This document shows, piece by piece, positions 42,049-50,751 of a stretch of 64,000 nucleotides of DNA. The notes beneath the pieces were generated by a model. That model did no database searches. It was not told where the DNA came from and saw only the letters and a list, made by a program, of their open reading frames with translations. Both the position numbers and the translations under genes were made by a program. Every line of letters begins with the position of its first letter. The first letter of the stretch is position 1. The DNA is from UBA5078 sp040384465 (GTDB lineage Bacteria > Pseudomonadota > Gammaproteobacteria > Pseudomonadales > Pseudohongiellaceae), in assembly GCA_040384465.1 (NCBI GenBank), contig JAZKJF010000005.1, positions 62,001 through 126,000 of the forward strand. The letters run 5' to 3'.

Positions 42049-42325
42049 CTGCTCATTCCATCTCATTACCGGCCGTGCTTTATTTGCGTTGCAACTCCTC
42101 AGCCGAAAACAAAACCGTCAGTCGCCCGACAAGATCAGCAAGTCCGTCCACTTTGGCTTGGACTGACGTGAAATGAAGCAGGGTTTTTCAGAAATCAGTA
42201 ACAGGAATTTCGCTTTACGGAAGACGGGTCAGGAGCGCTGTGCTCAAATGCGGTCTGTGCATCGGCTTCAACGAGCCGCGAAGAATTAACAATAACGTTT
42301 TATCACCAGAAGAAGGAGGTGCCCT

Positions 42326-43822
42326 GTGCGAGTTGCAAATGAACTGGTACGGCTGAAGACCCGGTTAAGCGTGAGTGTAAAAAGTGTGTCCACACTGGCA
42401 AAGTGCATGTCAGTCGCTGCGTTTCTGTTGCCTGCAGCCGCTGGCGCTCAGAGCGCCGTCGAGCCAGGCAGTGTGACGTTCCATAAAGATATCGAACCGA
42501 TTCTGCAGCGCAGCTGCCAGAATTGTCACCGTGAAGGTGGCGTGGCTCCGATGTCACTGGTGACCTATGACGAAGTAGCTCCTTTCGCAGGTCTGATCGA
42601 GTACAAGACCGGTCTGCGTGATCGTGCTGGCGCCATGCCTCCTTACTATCTTGAAAAAGATATCGGCATTCAGGGTTACAAGGATGACCCCTCGCTGAGC
42701 GATGCAGAGATCGCCGCCATTTCCGCTTGGGCGCGCACTGGTTCACCCAAGGGTGACGAAGCTGATGCGCCTCCCGCCCGCGAGTTCCCGTCCGGTGGTG
42801 AAACCTGGACTGCTGGTGAGCCAGACCTGATCGTCAAGACAGCGGATACTACCGTTCTGTCTACCGCGCCTGACTGGTGGGGTGATATTCCTCGCGTGCT
42901 GATTCCAATCACTGAAGATCGTTATGTGTCTTCTGTTGAAATCATCGAAGTCAACGACGTGGATACCAGTGGTGCCGCAGGAACTGTGGGTGGTCGTAAC
43001 ATATTCCACCACATGATCTGGAGCACTCAGGTGCTGGATGAAAACCTGGTTGCCGTAGAAGGCGAGCCAGCCGTTAACTGGCCAGTACACGAAATCGCCC
43101 GTAACCCCGATATTTTCGACCCGGACAGCGGTCGTCTGCTGAAGAAAGGCTCCTACGTGGTGTCTGACTCGGTGCACCTCCACTCTACCGGCGTGGATAC
43201 CACCGGCCATCTGCTGATCGGTTTCCGTTTCCACCCCGTTGGTTATGAGCCCAAGTACAAGCCAGCTCTGATCGGTCTGGGCAATGGCGTCGACATCAGC
43301 ATCACTGGCAACGAAGCCAATCAGGAGCTGCATGCTTACTCCGTACTGGATCAACACACCAAGATCGTGACTTTCGAGCCTCACCTGCACGCCCCGGGCG
43401 AACGTATGTGTCTGGAAGCAATCTGGGGTTACACAGTAGAGACGCTGTCCTGCGTGGGCTATGACCACAACTGGGTACGCGGCTACACCTATGCTGACCA
43501 CACTGCTCCACTGCTGCCAAAAGGCACTGTTCTGCACATCGTTGGCTACATGAACAACACCAGAACCAACCCGAACGTGCCTGATTCCAGAAACTGGCAG
43601 GGTTCCGGCAACCGTTCTGTTACCAACATGTTCATTGACCTGGGGATGCGTGTTGCCCTGAGCGAAGAACAGTTCCTGCAGGAAATGGCTGATCGTCGTA
43701 CAGAGCTGAACCTTGGCCCGAACGACCACCAGATCGGTTGTCCGCTGTGTCTGGCACCGCTCGTCGCACCAGTACCGCCAGCACCAGCCACCGCCGAAGT
43801 AGCAACGTCACAAGGGGATTGA
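42326..43822 (+). CDS. Exported cytochrome c / copper-monooxygenase-like protein
   Basis: The start is GTG, fixed by AGAAGGAGG seven bases upstream. The 498-residue protein has a signal peptide (CMSVAAFLLPAAAGAQS), a haem motif CQNCH near residue 65 (in QRSCQNCHREGGVAPMSL), and a C-terminal region with His-rich motifs. These are FHHMIWS, SVHLHSTG, FRFHPVGY, TFEPHLHAPGERMCLEAIWG and YDHNWV. These resemble the copper sites of type II copper monooxygenase-like domains. Compared with the paralogue at 1095, the redoxin domain is missing. A second exported gene starts four bases behind the stop. The substrate is unknown. It is probably a periplasmic redox enzyme. Confidence 0.75.
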   Translation: MRVANELVRLKTRLSVSVKSVSTLAKCMSVAAFLLPAAAGAQSAVEPGSVTFHKDIEPILQRSCQNCHREGGVAPMSLVTYDEVAPFAGLIEYKTGLRDRAGAMPPYYLEKDIGIQGYKDDPSLSDAEIAAISAWARTGSPKGDEADAPPAREFPSGGETWTAGEPDLIVKTADTTVLSTAPDWWGDIPRVLIPITEDRYVSSVEIIEVNDVDTSGAAGTVGGRNIFHHMIWSTQVLDENLVAVEGEPAVNWPVHEIARNPDIFDPDSGRLLKKGSYVVSDSVHLHSTGVDTTGHLLIGFRFHPVGYEPKYKPALIGLGNGVDISITGNEANQELHAYSVLDQHTKIVTFEPHLHAPGERMCLEAIWGYTVETLSCVGYDHNWVRGYTYADHTAPLLPKGTVLHIVGYMNNTRTNPNVPDSRNWQGSGNRSVTNMFIDLGMRVALSEEQFLQEMADRRTELNLGPNDHQIGCPLCLAPLVAPVPPAPATAEVATSQGD

Positions 43823-43826
43823 TTTG

Positions 43827-44780
43827 ATGGGCCTGTTCAGATTCACAAGGCAACGTAATGCAGTCGTTGCCGCTGCGTTCTTCGTAGTGTTAGCCCTGTT
43901 CACAGGGACTGCCAATGCTCAGACTTACCTCAAAGGCCAGCACATTGAGCCTGCTTACGAAGGCTGGCGGCAGTTGGAAGACGGTTCTTACGTCATGATT
44001 TTCGGTTATCAGAACGAAAACTGGCAGGAAGAGCTGGATATCCCGGTAGGGCCGAACAACCTGTTTGCACCAGGTCTGGAAGACCGTGGCCAGCCGACTC
44101 ATTTCCTGCCGCGCCGTAACCGGTTCACCTTCGAGGTGCCGGTTCCTGCGGATTGGGGTGACAAGGAATTGACCTGGACTATCACTGCGCATGGCGTGAC
44201 CAAGGTTGCCTATGGCACCTTGGCAAGAGATTACGTGATCGACAACGTGGTGATTGCTTCTGAAACCGGCTCTCTTGGGGCCGGGACCAGCAGCCCAGAG
44301 TCACGTTCCAACACCCCGCCACTGGTGACAGTGCAGGGAGACCGTGTTGGTGATGAGATCGTGCGTACTGTTCGCGTTGGTGAGCCGCTGGTCTTGACCG
44401 CCAAGGTCGATGACGATGGTCTGCCGAAGCCTTCAGCATCAAGGTTGCCACGGACTCCAGAGAACGAACTGCGTCGCATGCTGCGAGCGCCCACAAGAAT
44501 TACTGTGGGTAAAGTAAACGGTCTGTTCCTGTCCTGGAACGTGTATCGTGGTGCTGGTAAAGTGACGTTCGATCCTCCTCAGGTGAAACCTTGGGAAGAT
44601 ACCCGTACCTCTGCCAACTCACCTTGGGGCGCCCTCTGGGTTCCACCACCGGTTCCGGCGGATGGTCTGTACGACACCTCCGTGACGTTCGATGAGCCTG
44701 GTACCTATGTGCTGTGGGCGAGAGCGGATGACGGCGGTTTGTTTCACGATCAATGGGTAACGGTTAACGTCACTCCTTGA
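43827..44780 (+). CDS. Exported protein of unknown function, operon partner of the cytochrome/copper protein
   Basis: AAGGGGA eight bases before the ATG at 43827 sets the start. The 317-residue protein has a signal peptide (AVVAAAFFVVLALFTGTANAQ). The chain is beta-rich: PAYEGWRQLEDGSYVMIFGY, then LDIPVGPNNLFAPG, QPTHFLPRRNRFTFEVPVPA, and a C-terminal Ig-like segment (VRVGEPLVLTAKVDDDGLP ... FDEPGTYVLWARADDGGLFH). The last part has the feel of a cadherin/PKD-like strand pair. No catalytic motif was seen. It starts four bases after the stop of the cytochrome/copper protein, and the same two-gene pairing is common in marine gammaproteobacteria, to my recollection. It may be a structural partner. 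Confidence 0.78.
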   Translation: MGLFRFTRQRNAVVAAAFFVVLALFTGTANAQTYLKGQHIEPAYEGWRQLEDGSYVMIFGYQNENWQEELDIPVGPNNLFAPGLEDRGQPTHFLPRRNRFTFEVPVPADWGDKELTWTITAHGVTKVAYGTLARDYVIDNVVIASETGSLGAGTSSPESRSNTPPLVTVQGDRVGDEIVRTVRVGEPLVLTAKVDDDGLPKPSASRLPRTPENELRRMLRAPTRITVGKVNGLFLSWNVYRGAGKVTFDPPQVKPWEDTRTSANSPWGALWVPPPVPADGLYDTSVTFDEPGTYVLWARADDGGLFHDQWVTVNVTP

Positions 44781-44803
44781 TTCGGTTTGAGTAAAGAATG
44801 AAG

Positions 44804-44841
44804 AAGGGCATGTACCTGACGGTACGTGCCCTTTTCTTTTT
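44804..44841 (+). terminator. Terminator of the cytochrome/copper-enzyme operon
   Basis: AAGGGCATGTACC, loop TGAC, GGTACGTGCCCTT (13 pairs with one G-T), followed by TTCTTTTT. Confidence 0.88.
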
Positions 44842-44875
44842 GAGTGAATAATTCTGACCCAGGGGAGCACATGCA

Positions 44876-45190
44876 ATGAACTGGATGTTACTGATGCTGG
44901 CGGGACTGCTCGAAATCGTCTGGGCAGTGGGCTTGAAATACACAGAAGGATTTTCGAAACCCTTGCCGAGTGTGCTGGTGGTGTCTGCCATCGCAGCGAG
45001 CATGCTGTTGTTGGCCATGGCGATGCGCACACTACCGGTCAGTACTGCTTATGCCGTTTGGACAGGCATCGGCATCGCTGGCACGGCGATAGTCGGGATG
45101 GTGGTGCTGGGAGAAAGTGTCAGCGCTCTGAAACTGGTTTGTCTGGCGTTGATCATGACAGGCATTCTGGGGCTGCGCCTGACGACCTGA
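44876..45190 (+). CDS. Small multidrug resistance (SMR) transporter, SugE/Gdx type
   Basis: The 104-residue protein has four membrane helices: MLLMLAGLLEIVWAVGLKY, LPSVLVVSAIAASMLLLAMA, AYAVWTGIGIAGTAIVGMVV and LVCLALIMTGILGLRL. The essential Glu of SMR proteins is in GLLEIVWAVGLKY. The LEIVWAVGLKYTEGF start and AYAVWTGIGI-GTAIVGM motif fit the SugE/Gdx subgroup, which exports guanidinium, better than the EmrE/QacE subgroup. Gdx genes are often under guanidine riboswitches, but the upstream 30 bases hold none that I recognise. AGGGGAG precedes the ATG. Confidence 0.9.
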   Translation: MNWMLLMLAGLLEIVWAVGLKYTEGFSKPLPSVLVVSAIAASMLLLAMAMRTLPVSTAYAVWTGIGIAGTAIVGMVVLGESVSALKLVCLALIMTGILGLRLTT

Positions 45191-45209
45191 TGACAAATGT
45201 ATTTTGCAG

Positions 45210-45259
45210 GCAATAAAAAAGGCGGTGTCATCCGTTAGTGACACCGCCTTTTTTATTGC
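45210..45259. terminator. Bidirectional terminator
   Basis: A 21-base perfect stem (45210-45230 with 45239-45259) around an 8-base loop, flanked by A- and T-tracts. It serves both the SMR gene and the convergent cold-shock gene. Confidence 0.93.
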
Positions 45260-45309
45260 GTTAGCAGTTGTTGCAAACGGTGGCCGTCACGAAGGACGGC
45301 GCCGCGCAA

Positions 45310-45519
45310 TCAGCAAGCTACGACGTTCTCAGCCTGTGGGCCTTTCTGACCTTGAGTCACGGTGAATTTCACCTGCTGACCTTCTGCCAGAGTTTTGAAA
45401 CCGCTGTCTTGAATGGCGCTGTAGTGAACGAATACGTCCGGGCCATTGGCCTGGGAAATAAAGCCGAAGCCTTTTGATTCGTTGAAGAATTTAACCTGGC
45501 CAGTCACTGTGTTTGACAT
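45310..45519 (-). CDS. Cold-shock protein, CspA family
   Basis: The 69-residue protein carries both RNP motifs: KGFGFISQ (in VKFFNESKGFGFISQANG) and VFVHYSAI. The rest of the cold-shock OB fold is complete (GFKTLAEGQQVKFTVTQGQ, KGPQAENVV). An open frame extends upstream, but the family starts at this methionine (MSNTVTGQVKFF). The predicted promoter lies about 190 bases upstream, so a long leader is made. Such leaders in cspA-type genes act as RNA thermosensors. It binds nucleic acid and melts RNA structure. Confidence 0.96.
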   Translation of the reverse strand: MSNTVTGQVKFFNESKGFGFISQANGPDVFVHYSAIQDSGFKTLAEGQQVKFTVTQGQKGPQAENVVAC

Positions 45520-45712
45520 GTTGTAGTCCTGTATTTCCAAAATAATAAAAAGATTTTTTTGATTCCTCAGCACAGCCACGCGTAAGCGTAACGGACTGAC
45601 AGAATCGGTAGCATAAGAATTCGAATATAAAATATGAGATACAGAACGAGGACTTAACGGCGGGGCATCGATTTGCAGTACATAAATATAGCCGCTATTC
45701 AGGCTGGCCGCG

Positions 45713-45740
45713 AGTATACGGGGTAATCGGGGCAAGTCAA
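45713..45740 (-). promoter_or_regulatory. Promoter of the cold-shock gene
   Basis: On the minus strand TTGACT (45740-45735) and TATACT (45718-45713) have a 16-base spacer. Transcription should start near 45706, giving a leader of about 187 bases to the ATG at 45519. Confidence 0.65.
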
Positions 45741-45756
45741 ACCTTTATTTGCGAAG

Positions 45757-45803
45757 CGGCCCGGATGCAGAGTTCTTTCTGAGTAATTTCTGCATTCGGG
45801 CCG
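45757..45803 (-). terminator. Strong hairpin behind the NHL-repeat gene
   Basis: A 15-base stem with one mismatch (45757-45771 with 45789-45803) lies 33 bases downstream of the minus-strand stop at 45836. No T-tract follows on the minus strand, so it is a terminator-like or 3'-end-stabilising structure. It separates this gene from the cold-shock promoter. Confidence 0.5.
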
Positions 45804-45835
45804 TTGTGTATCGTCAATGCGGAACCGCACTGTGC

Positions 45836-46915
45836 TTACTGTGGCTTGCGAGTGTAACGAACCAATTGACGTGGACCGACCTCTGCTCCGTAGATGTTGC
45901 CAGCCGCATCAGCAGCGACCCCCTCGGCCGCACTGGTGCCACCTGGGTTCAAATCGGGATCAGGAATGAAGGAAATCACGTGTCCGGTGATGGCGCTGCC
46001 TACACGGATGCCACGGCGCCAGCCTGGATTGGAGACTGCGCTGGACTCGGAGTCTGCCGCGTAGAGGATGTCATTCTTGTCTATGAATATCCCGCTCAAG
46101 CGACCGAACTGCTTCCATTCAGTAATGAAAGTACCGTCCTGCTCGAAAATCTGGATACGCACATTGCCCCGGTCGGCGACGAACAAACGACCACGGGAGT
46201 CGAAGGCCAGGCTGTGCGGGGTGCGAAACTCACCCGGTGCAGTACCGATACTGCCCCAGGACTCAATGAAGCGTCCGCTGCTGTCGTACTTGGCAATACG
46301 TGCGACTGTGCTCAGGTTGGCATTCGCATTCTGACCGCTGTGCCCCTCGGAAATGTAGATATCGCCGTTGGGGGCAGTGATTACATCGTTCGGTTCATTA
46401 AGCAGATCGCCACCGGTACCATCTCCGGCAACACCTGGCTGGCCGAAGGTCATCAACACTTCACCCGTCGGGCTGAATTTGTAGACTGTGTGTCCTTTGC
46501 CAGCAGCGCTCGGATTGGCGGCCAGTTCATTGGCATTGGCTGCACGGCCATCGGTGACCCACACGTTGCCTTGGGCATCTACATGAATACCGTGTGGGAA
46601 TATGAACATGCCACCACCAAAACTGGTGACGATATTGCCTTCTTTGTCGTACTTGATGATGGGGTCAACGTCAGAACCGGCACAGCTGTTGGCACTGCAA
46701 CGCTCGGCTACCCAGATGGATTCACCGTCGGGATCGATATCGACAGCGCTGGTTGAGCCCCATTCACGATCGCCAGGCAGACCAAAAAACTCTGCATCGG
46801 CATCGTAGGGGTTGGGGTGTTCGTTAGTCGGGTTAATCGTCAGCTGGGCCTGCAGGCCGCCACTGATCAACAACAAACTGGCGAGAGCAAGGCGGGCCTT
46901 ATGTGGTGTGAACAT
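45836..46915 (-). CDS. Exported NHL-repeat beta-propeller protein
   Basis: AAGGAATG before the ATG at 46915 sets the start, and a signal peptide follows (LALASLLLISGGLQAQ). The 359-residue protein consists of NHL-type blades, seen as FPHGIHVDAQGNVWVTDGRA, EPNDVITAPNGDIYISEGHS, TPHSLAFDSRGRLFVADRGN and VRIQIFEQDGTFITEWKQFG, the last followed by a late IFIDKNDILYAADSES. The pattern fits a six-bladed propeller like peptidyl-alpha-hydroxyglycine alpha-amidating lyase or SMP-30-like scaffolds. No catalytic assignment is made. Note that a C-terminal amidating lyase would be a natural partner for the copper monooxygenase-like proteins at 1095 and 42326; that is only an inference. Confidence 0.82.
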   Translation of the reverse strand: MFTPHKARLALASLLLISGGLQAQLTINPTNEHPNPYDADAEFFGLPGDREWGSTSAVDIDPDGESIWVAERCSANSCAGSDVDPIIKYDKEGNIVTSFGGGMFIFPHGIHVDAQGNVWVTDGRAANANELAANPSAAGKGHTVYKFSPTGEVLMTFGQPGVAGDGTGGDLLNEPNDVITAPNGDIYISEGHSGQNANANLSTVARIAKYDSSGRFIESWGSIGTAPGEFRTPHSLAFDSRGRLFVADRGNVRIQIFEQDGTFITEWKQFGRLSGIFIDKNDILYAADSESSAVSNPGWRRGIRVGSAITGHVISFIPDPDLNPGGTSAAEGVAADAAGNIYGAEVGPRQLVRYTRKPQ

Positions 46916-47056
46916 GGTGCATTCCTTTTTCTTATTGGTATGGGGGCGAGCGGGAAGCTGGATTATATGCCGCGCTGGCGACAACAAACCATGGTCTAAG
47001 AGAGCGGATTTGCGCGCTCTTTCGTTCGTTCCCGAACAGGAATTGTCTGAGCAGGA

Positions 47057-47079
47057 ATTACCGGCAGACGTGCGGTAAT
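47057..47079. promoter_or_regulatory. Inverted repeat, candidate operator of the SQR-SulP genes
   Basis: ATTACCG (47057-47063) and CGGTAAT (47073-47079) are perfect inverted halves around nine bases. The right half overlaps a TAATAT (47076-47081) that could be a -10 box. No good -35 box is seen at the right distance. It lies 35 bases before the ATG at 47114. Confidence 0.45.
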
Positions 47080-47113
47080 ATGCAGGAGAGCCAATGCACG
47101 AGAGGAGCGGTAA

Positions 47114-48832
47114 ATGAATGTCAAAAAAGTAAACGAGAGTTTTGCAGTCACCGAACAGCTGAGTGTGGAGGATGTCGCCGCGCTGGCAGCGCAAGGCGTC
47201 AAGAGTCTGATCTGCAATCGCCCCGATGGTGAGGCCCCGGGTCAGCCGTCCTATGCCGAGATTGCGGCAGCAGCGCAGCAGCACGGCATGAGTATTCGTC
47301 ATGTGCCAATCGTCTCTGGACAAGTCAGCCAGGCCGATGTGGAGGCCTTCGGGGCTGCACTCACGGAGCTGCCTGCGCCAGTGGTGGCCTACTGCCGCAG
47401 CGGCACCCGGTCAATCAATCTATGGGCGCTCGACCAGGGCAGTAAAGGGATGCCAGTCGCCGAAATACTGAAGACAGGCAGTGCGCTTGGGTATGACCTG
47501 ACCGCTTCTGTGCAAAAGATCGAGAGCAGTATGGCGGCAGCACGTGAAGCCAGCATTGTAGATTTGGTGTCTTCAGCACCTTCAGCAGCGTCCTCCACGC
47601 GTCATTTCAGTGTGGTGATTATCGGCGCTGGTGCAGGCGGGATCAGCACCGCGTCCAGCCTGCTCAAACGCAAGCCCGATTTGCAAATCGCGATCATCGA
47701 TAAAGCACAGAAGCATTATTACCAGCCAGGCTGGACGATGGTGGGTGCGGGCGTCTTCCAGGATAGCGATACCGAACGCGACATGGCGCCGCTGATTCCT
47801 CATGGAGTGACGTGGATACAGGCGGCAGCGCAGGAGTTCTCTCCAGAGCAGAATCGGGTGACGCTGGACGATGGCACGATTGTCAGTTATGACCGTCTGG
47901 TGGTTGCCTGCGGTATCAAGCTGAACTGGGCTGGAGTCGAGGGGCTTACCGAATCATTGGGCCGCAACGGCGTTACGTCCAACTATCGCTACGATCTGGC
48001 CCCCTATACCTGGAAACTGGTGCAAGGCTTGAAATCCGGACGTGCGGTGTTTACGCAACCGCCCATGCCGATCAAGTGTGCAGGTGCTCCTCAAAAAGCA
48101 CTCTATCTGTCTTCAGATTATTGGTTGCGGCAGGGGGTTCTGAACAGCATAGACGTACAATTTTACAACGCCGGTGCGGTGCTGTTCGGGGTGAAGGAAT
48201 ATGTGCCCGCACTCATGCAGTACATCGAGCGTTACCGCGCCACACTGAACTTCAGTCATCGCCTGATCAAAGTAGATGGCGACGCTAAGACCGCCTGGTT
48301 CGAGCGTACCGAAGCAGACGGGCAAAAGAGCGTGGTCGAGACGAACTTCGACATGATTCACGTCTGTCCGCCCCAGCAGGCCCCGGACGTGATTCGCAGC
48401 AGCCCGCTGGCCGATGCGGCTGGTTGGGTGGATGTTGATCAGGAGACGTTGCGTCATAAAAAATACAGCAACATCTGGTCATTGGGCGACGTCATGAATG
48501 CGCCCAATGCCAAGACCATGGCGGCTGCTCGCAAGCAAGCCCCCGTGGTTGCCCACAATCTGTTGGCTGATATGGGTGTTACCCACGGTACGGCCCGTTA
48601 CGACGGCTATGGTTCCTGCCCACTGACAGTTGAGAATGGCAAGATTGTGCTCGCCGAATTTGGTTATGGCGGCAAGCTATTACCCAGTTTCCCTGAGTGG
48701 CTGATCAAAGGCACCGAACCGAGCCGTCTTGCATGGATCCTGAAGAAAGACCTGCTGCCACCGATCTACTGGCATGGCATGTTGAAAGGCCATGAGTGGC
48801 TGGTGGCACCGACGCTGGACAGCAGAGAGTAA
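47114..48832 (+). CDS. Fusion of DUF442 sulfurtransferase-like domain and sulfide:quinone oxidoreductase
   Basis: The 572-residue protein has two parts. Residues 1-130 form a DUF442/TIGR01244 domain (dual-specificity-phosphatase-like fold) with CRSGTRS at 94-100 as the reactive Cys loop. Residues about 165-560 form a flavoprotein with the FAD motif IIGAGAGGISTA at 169-180. It has the type II (SQOR/HMT2-like) signatures PIKCAGAPQKALYL, HVCPPQQAPD, NIWSLGDVMNAPNAKT and GYGSCPLTV, which supply the Cys for sulfide oxidation. It would oxidise sulfide at the membrane and pass sulfane sulfur on, with electrons going to quinone. In other bacteria Blh (with DUF442) and SQR are separate neighbours. AGAGGAG precedes the ATG. 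A SulP transporter follows. Confidence 0.9.
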   Translation: MNVKKVNESFAVTEQLSVEDVAALAAQGVKSLICNRPDGEAPGQPSYAEIAAAAQQHGMSIRHVPIVSGQVSQADVEAFGAALTELPAPVVAYCRSGTRSINLWALDQGSKGMPVAEILKTGSALGYDLTASVQKIESSMAAAREASIVDLVSSAPSAASSTRHFSVVIIGAGAGGISTASSLLKRKPDLQIAIIDKAQKHYYQPGWTMVGAGVFQDSDTERDMAPLIPHGVTWIQAAAQEFSPEQNRVTLDDGTIVSYDRLVVACGIKLNWAGVEGLTESLGRNGVTSNYRYDLAPYTWKLVQGLKSGRAVFTQPPMPIKCAGAPQKALYLSSDYWLRQGVLNSIDVQFYNAGAVLFGVKEYVPALMQYIERYRATLNFSHRLIKVDGDAKTAWFERTEADGQKSVVETNFDMIHVCPPQQAPDVIRSSPLADAAGWVDVDQETLRHKKYSNIWSLGDVMNAPNAKTMAAARKQAPVVAHNLLADMGVTHGTARYDGYGSCPLTVENGKIVLAEFGYGGKLLPSFPEWLIKGTEPSRLAWILKKDLLPPIYWHGMLKGHEWLVAPTLDSRE

Positions 48833-48868
48833 CGTGCAACTGATCCGCAGAAGGGGAGTGATCACAGG

Positions 48869-50572
48869 ATGAAAACGCGGCGGCACTTGCTGCCCATACT
48901 GGGTTGGGCGCGGGAATATGACCGGCGCAAGCTCACCGACGATCTGCTCGCGTCGCTGATCGTGATGGTCATGCTGATTCCCCAGTCGCTCGCCTATGCG
49001 CTGGTGGCCGGTTTGCCTCCTGAAATGGGGCTCTATGCCAGCATTCTCCCGCTTATGGTCTATACCTTTCTGGGAAGCAGTCGCGTGCTGTCCGTAGGGC
49101 CTGTCGCGGTGTTGTCGCTGATGACGGCGGCGGCGCTGGGGAGTCTCTCGTTGAGCGCTGAGCAGATGATTGCTGCCGCGATGACTCTGGCCTTCCTCTC
49201 GGGTGTTTTCCTGCTGGTGTTGGGCCTGTTGCGATTGGGTTTCGTGGTGAACTTCATGTCCCATCCAGTGGTCACCGGCTTCATTACGGCATCGGCTGTG
49301 ATTATTATCCTCAGTCAATTGCAGAACCTCTTGGGCATTGCGGCACATGGTTATACGCTGTTGGAGTTATTGCCTTCGCTGGCGGCTTCCTTGGCGCAAA
49401 CCAATATGCCGACAGCGATACTGGGAGGAGTCACACTGGTCTGGTTGTTCTGGGCCCGCAAAGGTTTGGCAGGATTGCTGCGCGGCTTCGGTGTCAGCAA
49501 TGCGGTGGCCCTGATGATGGTGCGCGTTAGCCCTGTGTTCGCTGTCGTCGTCACGAGCGTGTGCGTCTGGTATTTCGATCTTGGCATATTGGGAGTCGCG
49601 ACGGTGGGGCAGGTGCCGACCGGTCTGCCATCGTTAACGCTGCCAAGCTTCGATGTGGAGTTGTGGCGTGCCCTGGGCGGTTCGGCTGCCCTCATTGCGA
49701 TCATTGCCTTCGTGGAGTCTGTGTCGGTGGCACAGGGGCTGGCGGCAAAGCGTCGCGAACGTATCGATCCTGATCAGGAGTTGATCGGCCTTGGTGCTGC
49801 GAATATGGCCGCGAGTTTCTCCGGAGGCTTTCCCGTGGCGGGTGGCTTTTCCCGCTCTGTCGTCAATTACGATGCCGGTGCCGCCACGCCTGCAGCGGGG
49901 CTCTATGCTGCCATCCTGATTGCGGTGGTGACGCTGCTGTTCGTACCGTGGCTGGCCTGGTTGCCGAAGGCCGTGCTCGGCGCCACCATTGTGGCTGCCG
50001 TATGGTCACTGGTGGATTTCTCCATCGTAACGAAGTCATGGCGCTACTCCAGAGCAGACTTTCTGGCCGTCAGCACCACCATTGTTCTCACCTTGCTCGC
50101 CGGTGTCGAAACAGGCGTTGCCGCTGGCATACTGGTGTCGCTGGTGGTGCATCTCTACAAGACCTCCCGTCCCCATGTGGCGGTGGTAGGTGAGCTGCCG
50201 GGAACCGAACATTTCCGTAACATCACGCGCCATCAGGTCGAGACCCACGAAAATATTCTGTCATTGCGTGTGGATGAGAGTCTGTATTTTCCTAATACTC
50301 GTTATCTGGAAGACCTGATCTACAGAATGGTGGCCGAGCGCCCACATCTGCAGCACGTGATTCTGATGTGTACGGCCGTGAACGAGGTGGACATGAGCGC
50401 GATGGATTCGTTGCTGGAGATCAATGCCCGGCTGGCAGAAATTGGCATCAAGTTGCATTTGTCAGAGGTCAAGGGGCCTGTCATGGACATGCTGGTGAAA
50501 GCCGACTTTCTGGGCAAGCTGTCGGGAAAGGTGTATTTGTCGCAGCACCAAGCTGTTGAGGCGCTTAAATAG
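48869..50572 (+). CDS. SulP family anion transporter with STAS domain
   Basis: The 567-residue protein starts after AAGGGGAG and shows the SulP pattern: RKLTDDLLASLIVMVMLIPQ, SLAYALVAGLPPEMGLYASI, SSRVLSVGPVAVLSLMTAAA, and later a TM region with SFSGGFPVAGGFSRSVVNYD. About 12-14 membrane segments fill residues 25-430. A C-terminal STAS domain (about 445-560) includes RVDESLYFPNTRYLEDLI, MCTAVNEVDMSAMDSLLEI and HLSEVKGPVMDML. The family carries sulfate, bicarbonate or other anions. The position 36 bases behind the SQR fusion suggests sulfate or another sulfur oxyanion, and co-transcription. Confidence 0.92.
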   Translation: MKTRRHLLPILGWAREYDRRKLTDDLLASLIVMVMLIPQSLAYALVAGLPPEMGLYASILPLMVYTFLGSSRVLSVGPVAVLSLMTAAALGSLSLSAEQMIAAAMTLAFLSGVFLLVLGLLRLGFVVNFMSHPVVTGFITASAVIIILSQLQNLLGIAAHGYTLLELLPSLAASLAQTNMPTAILGGVTLVWLFWARKGLAGLLRGFGVSNAVALMMVRVSPVFAVVVTSVCVWYFDLGILGVATVGQVPTGLPSLTLPSFDVELWRALGGSAALIAIIAFVESVSVAQGLAAKRRERIDPDQELIGLGAANMAASFSGGFPVAGGFSRSVVNYDAGAATPAAGLYAAILIAVVTLLFVPWLAWLPKAVLGATIVAAVWSLVDFSIVTKSWRYSRADFLAVSTTIVLTLLAGVETGVAAGILVSLVVHLYKTSRPHVAVVGELPGTEHFRNITRHQVETHENILSLRVDESLYFPNTRYLEDLIYRMVAERPHLQHVILMCTAVNEVDMSAMDSLLEINARLAEIGIKLHLSEVKGPVMDMLVKADFLGKLSGKVYLSQHQAVEALK

Positions 50573-50591
50573 TGGTCTTCTTTGAGGTTGA

Positions 50592-50717
50592 GAAAGGGCT
50601 CGGGGGGCGGGCAAGTATTGTTGAGACACGCCGTGAACCCGTCCCTGGGGGCTCGGCTGCCACCATCCATGGTGGCAGACGGTCTCAACAATACTTGTCC
50701 GCCCCCCGAACCCTTTC
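50592..50717 (+). repeat. Structured TCCN-hairpin element, copy C
   Basis: A 36-base stem with two mismatches (50592-50627 with 50682-50717). Core: ACGCCGTGAA, hairpin CCCG-TCCC-TGGG, GGCTCG, hairpin CTGCCACCA-TCCA-TGGTGGCAG, ACGGTC. It lies between the SulP stop and the GNAT gene and could end transcription from the SQR-SulP unit, although no T-tract directly follows. Confidence 0.9.
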
Positions 50718-50751
50718 CCCTAGCTTCTCACTATTGTGCTATGGGTGAGCA

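Noticed and set aside
42743..43729. 328-codon open frame antisense to the cytochrome/copper gene
   Set aside because: It is a shadow of the well-supported plus-strand gene, with low-complexity composition and no family features.
44845..44875. Guanidine riboswitch before the SugE/Gdx gene
   Set aside because: Only about 30 bases separate the preceding terminator from the ATG. The hairpin at 44804 is a normal terminator with TGAC loop, not a pair of ACGR-looped hairpins.
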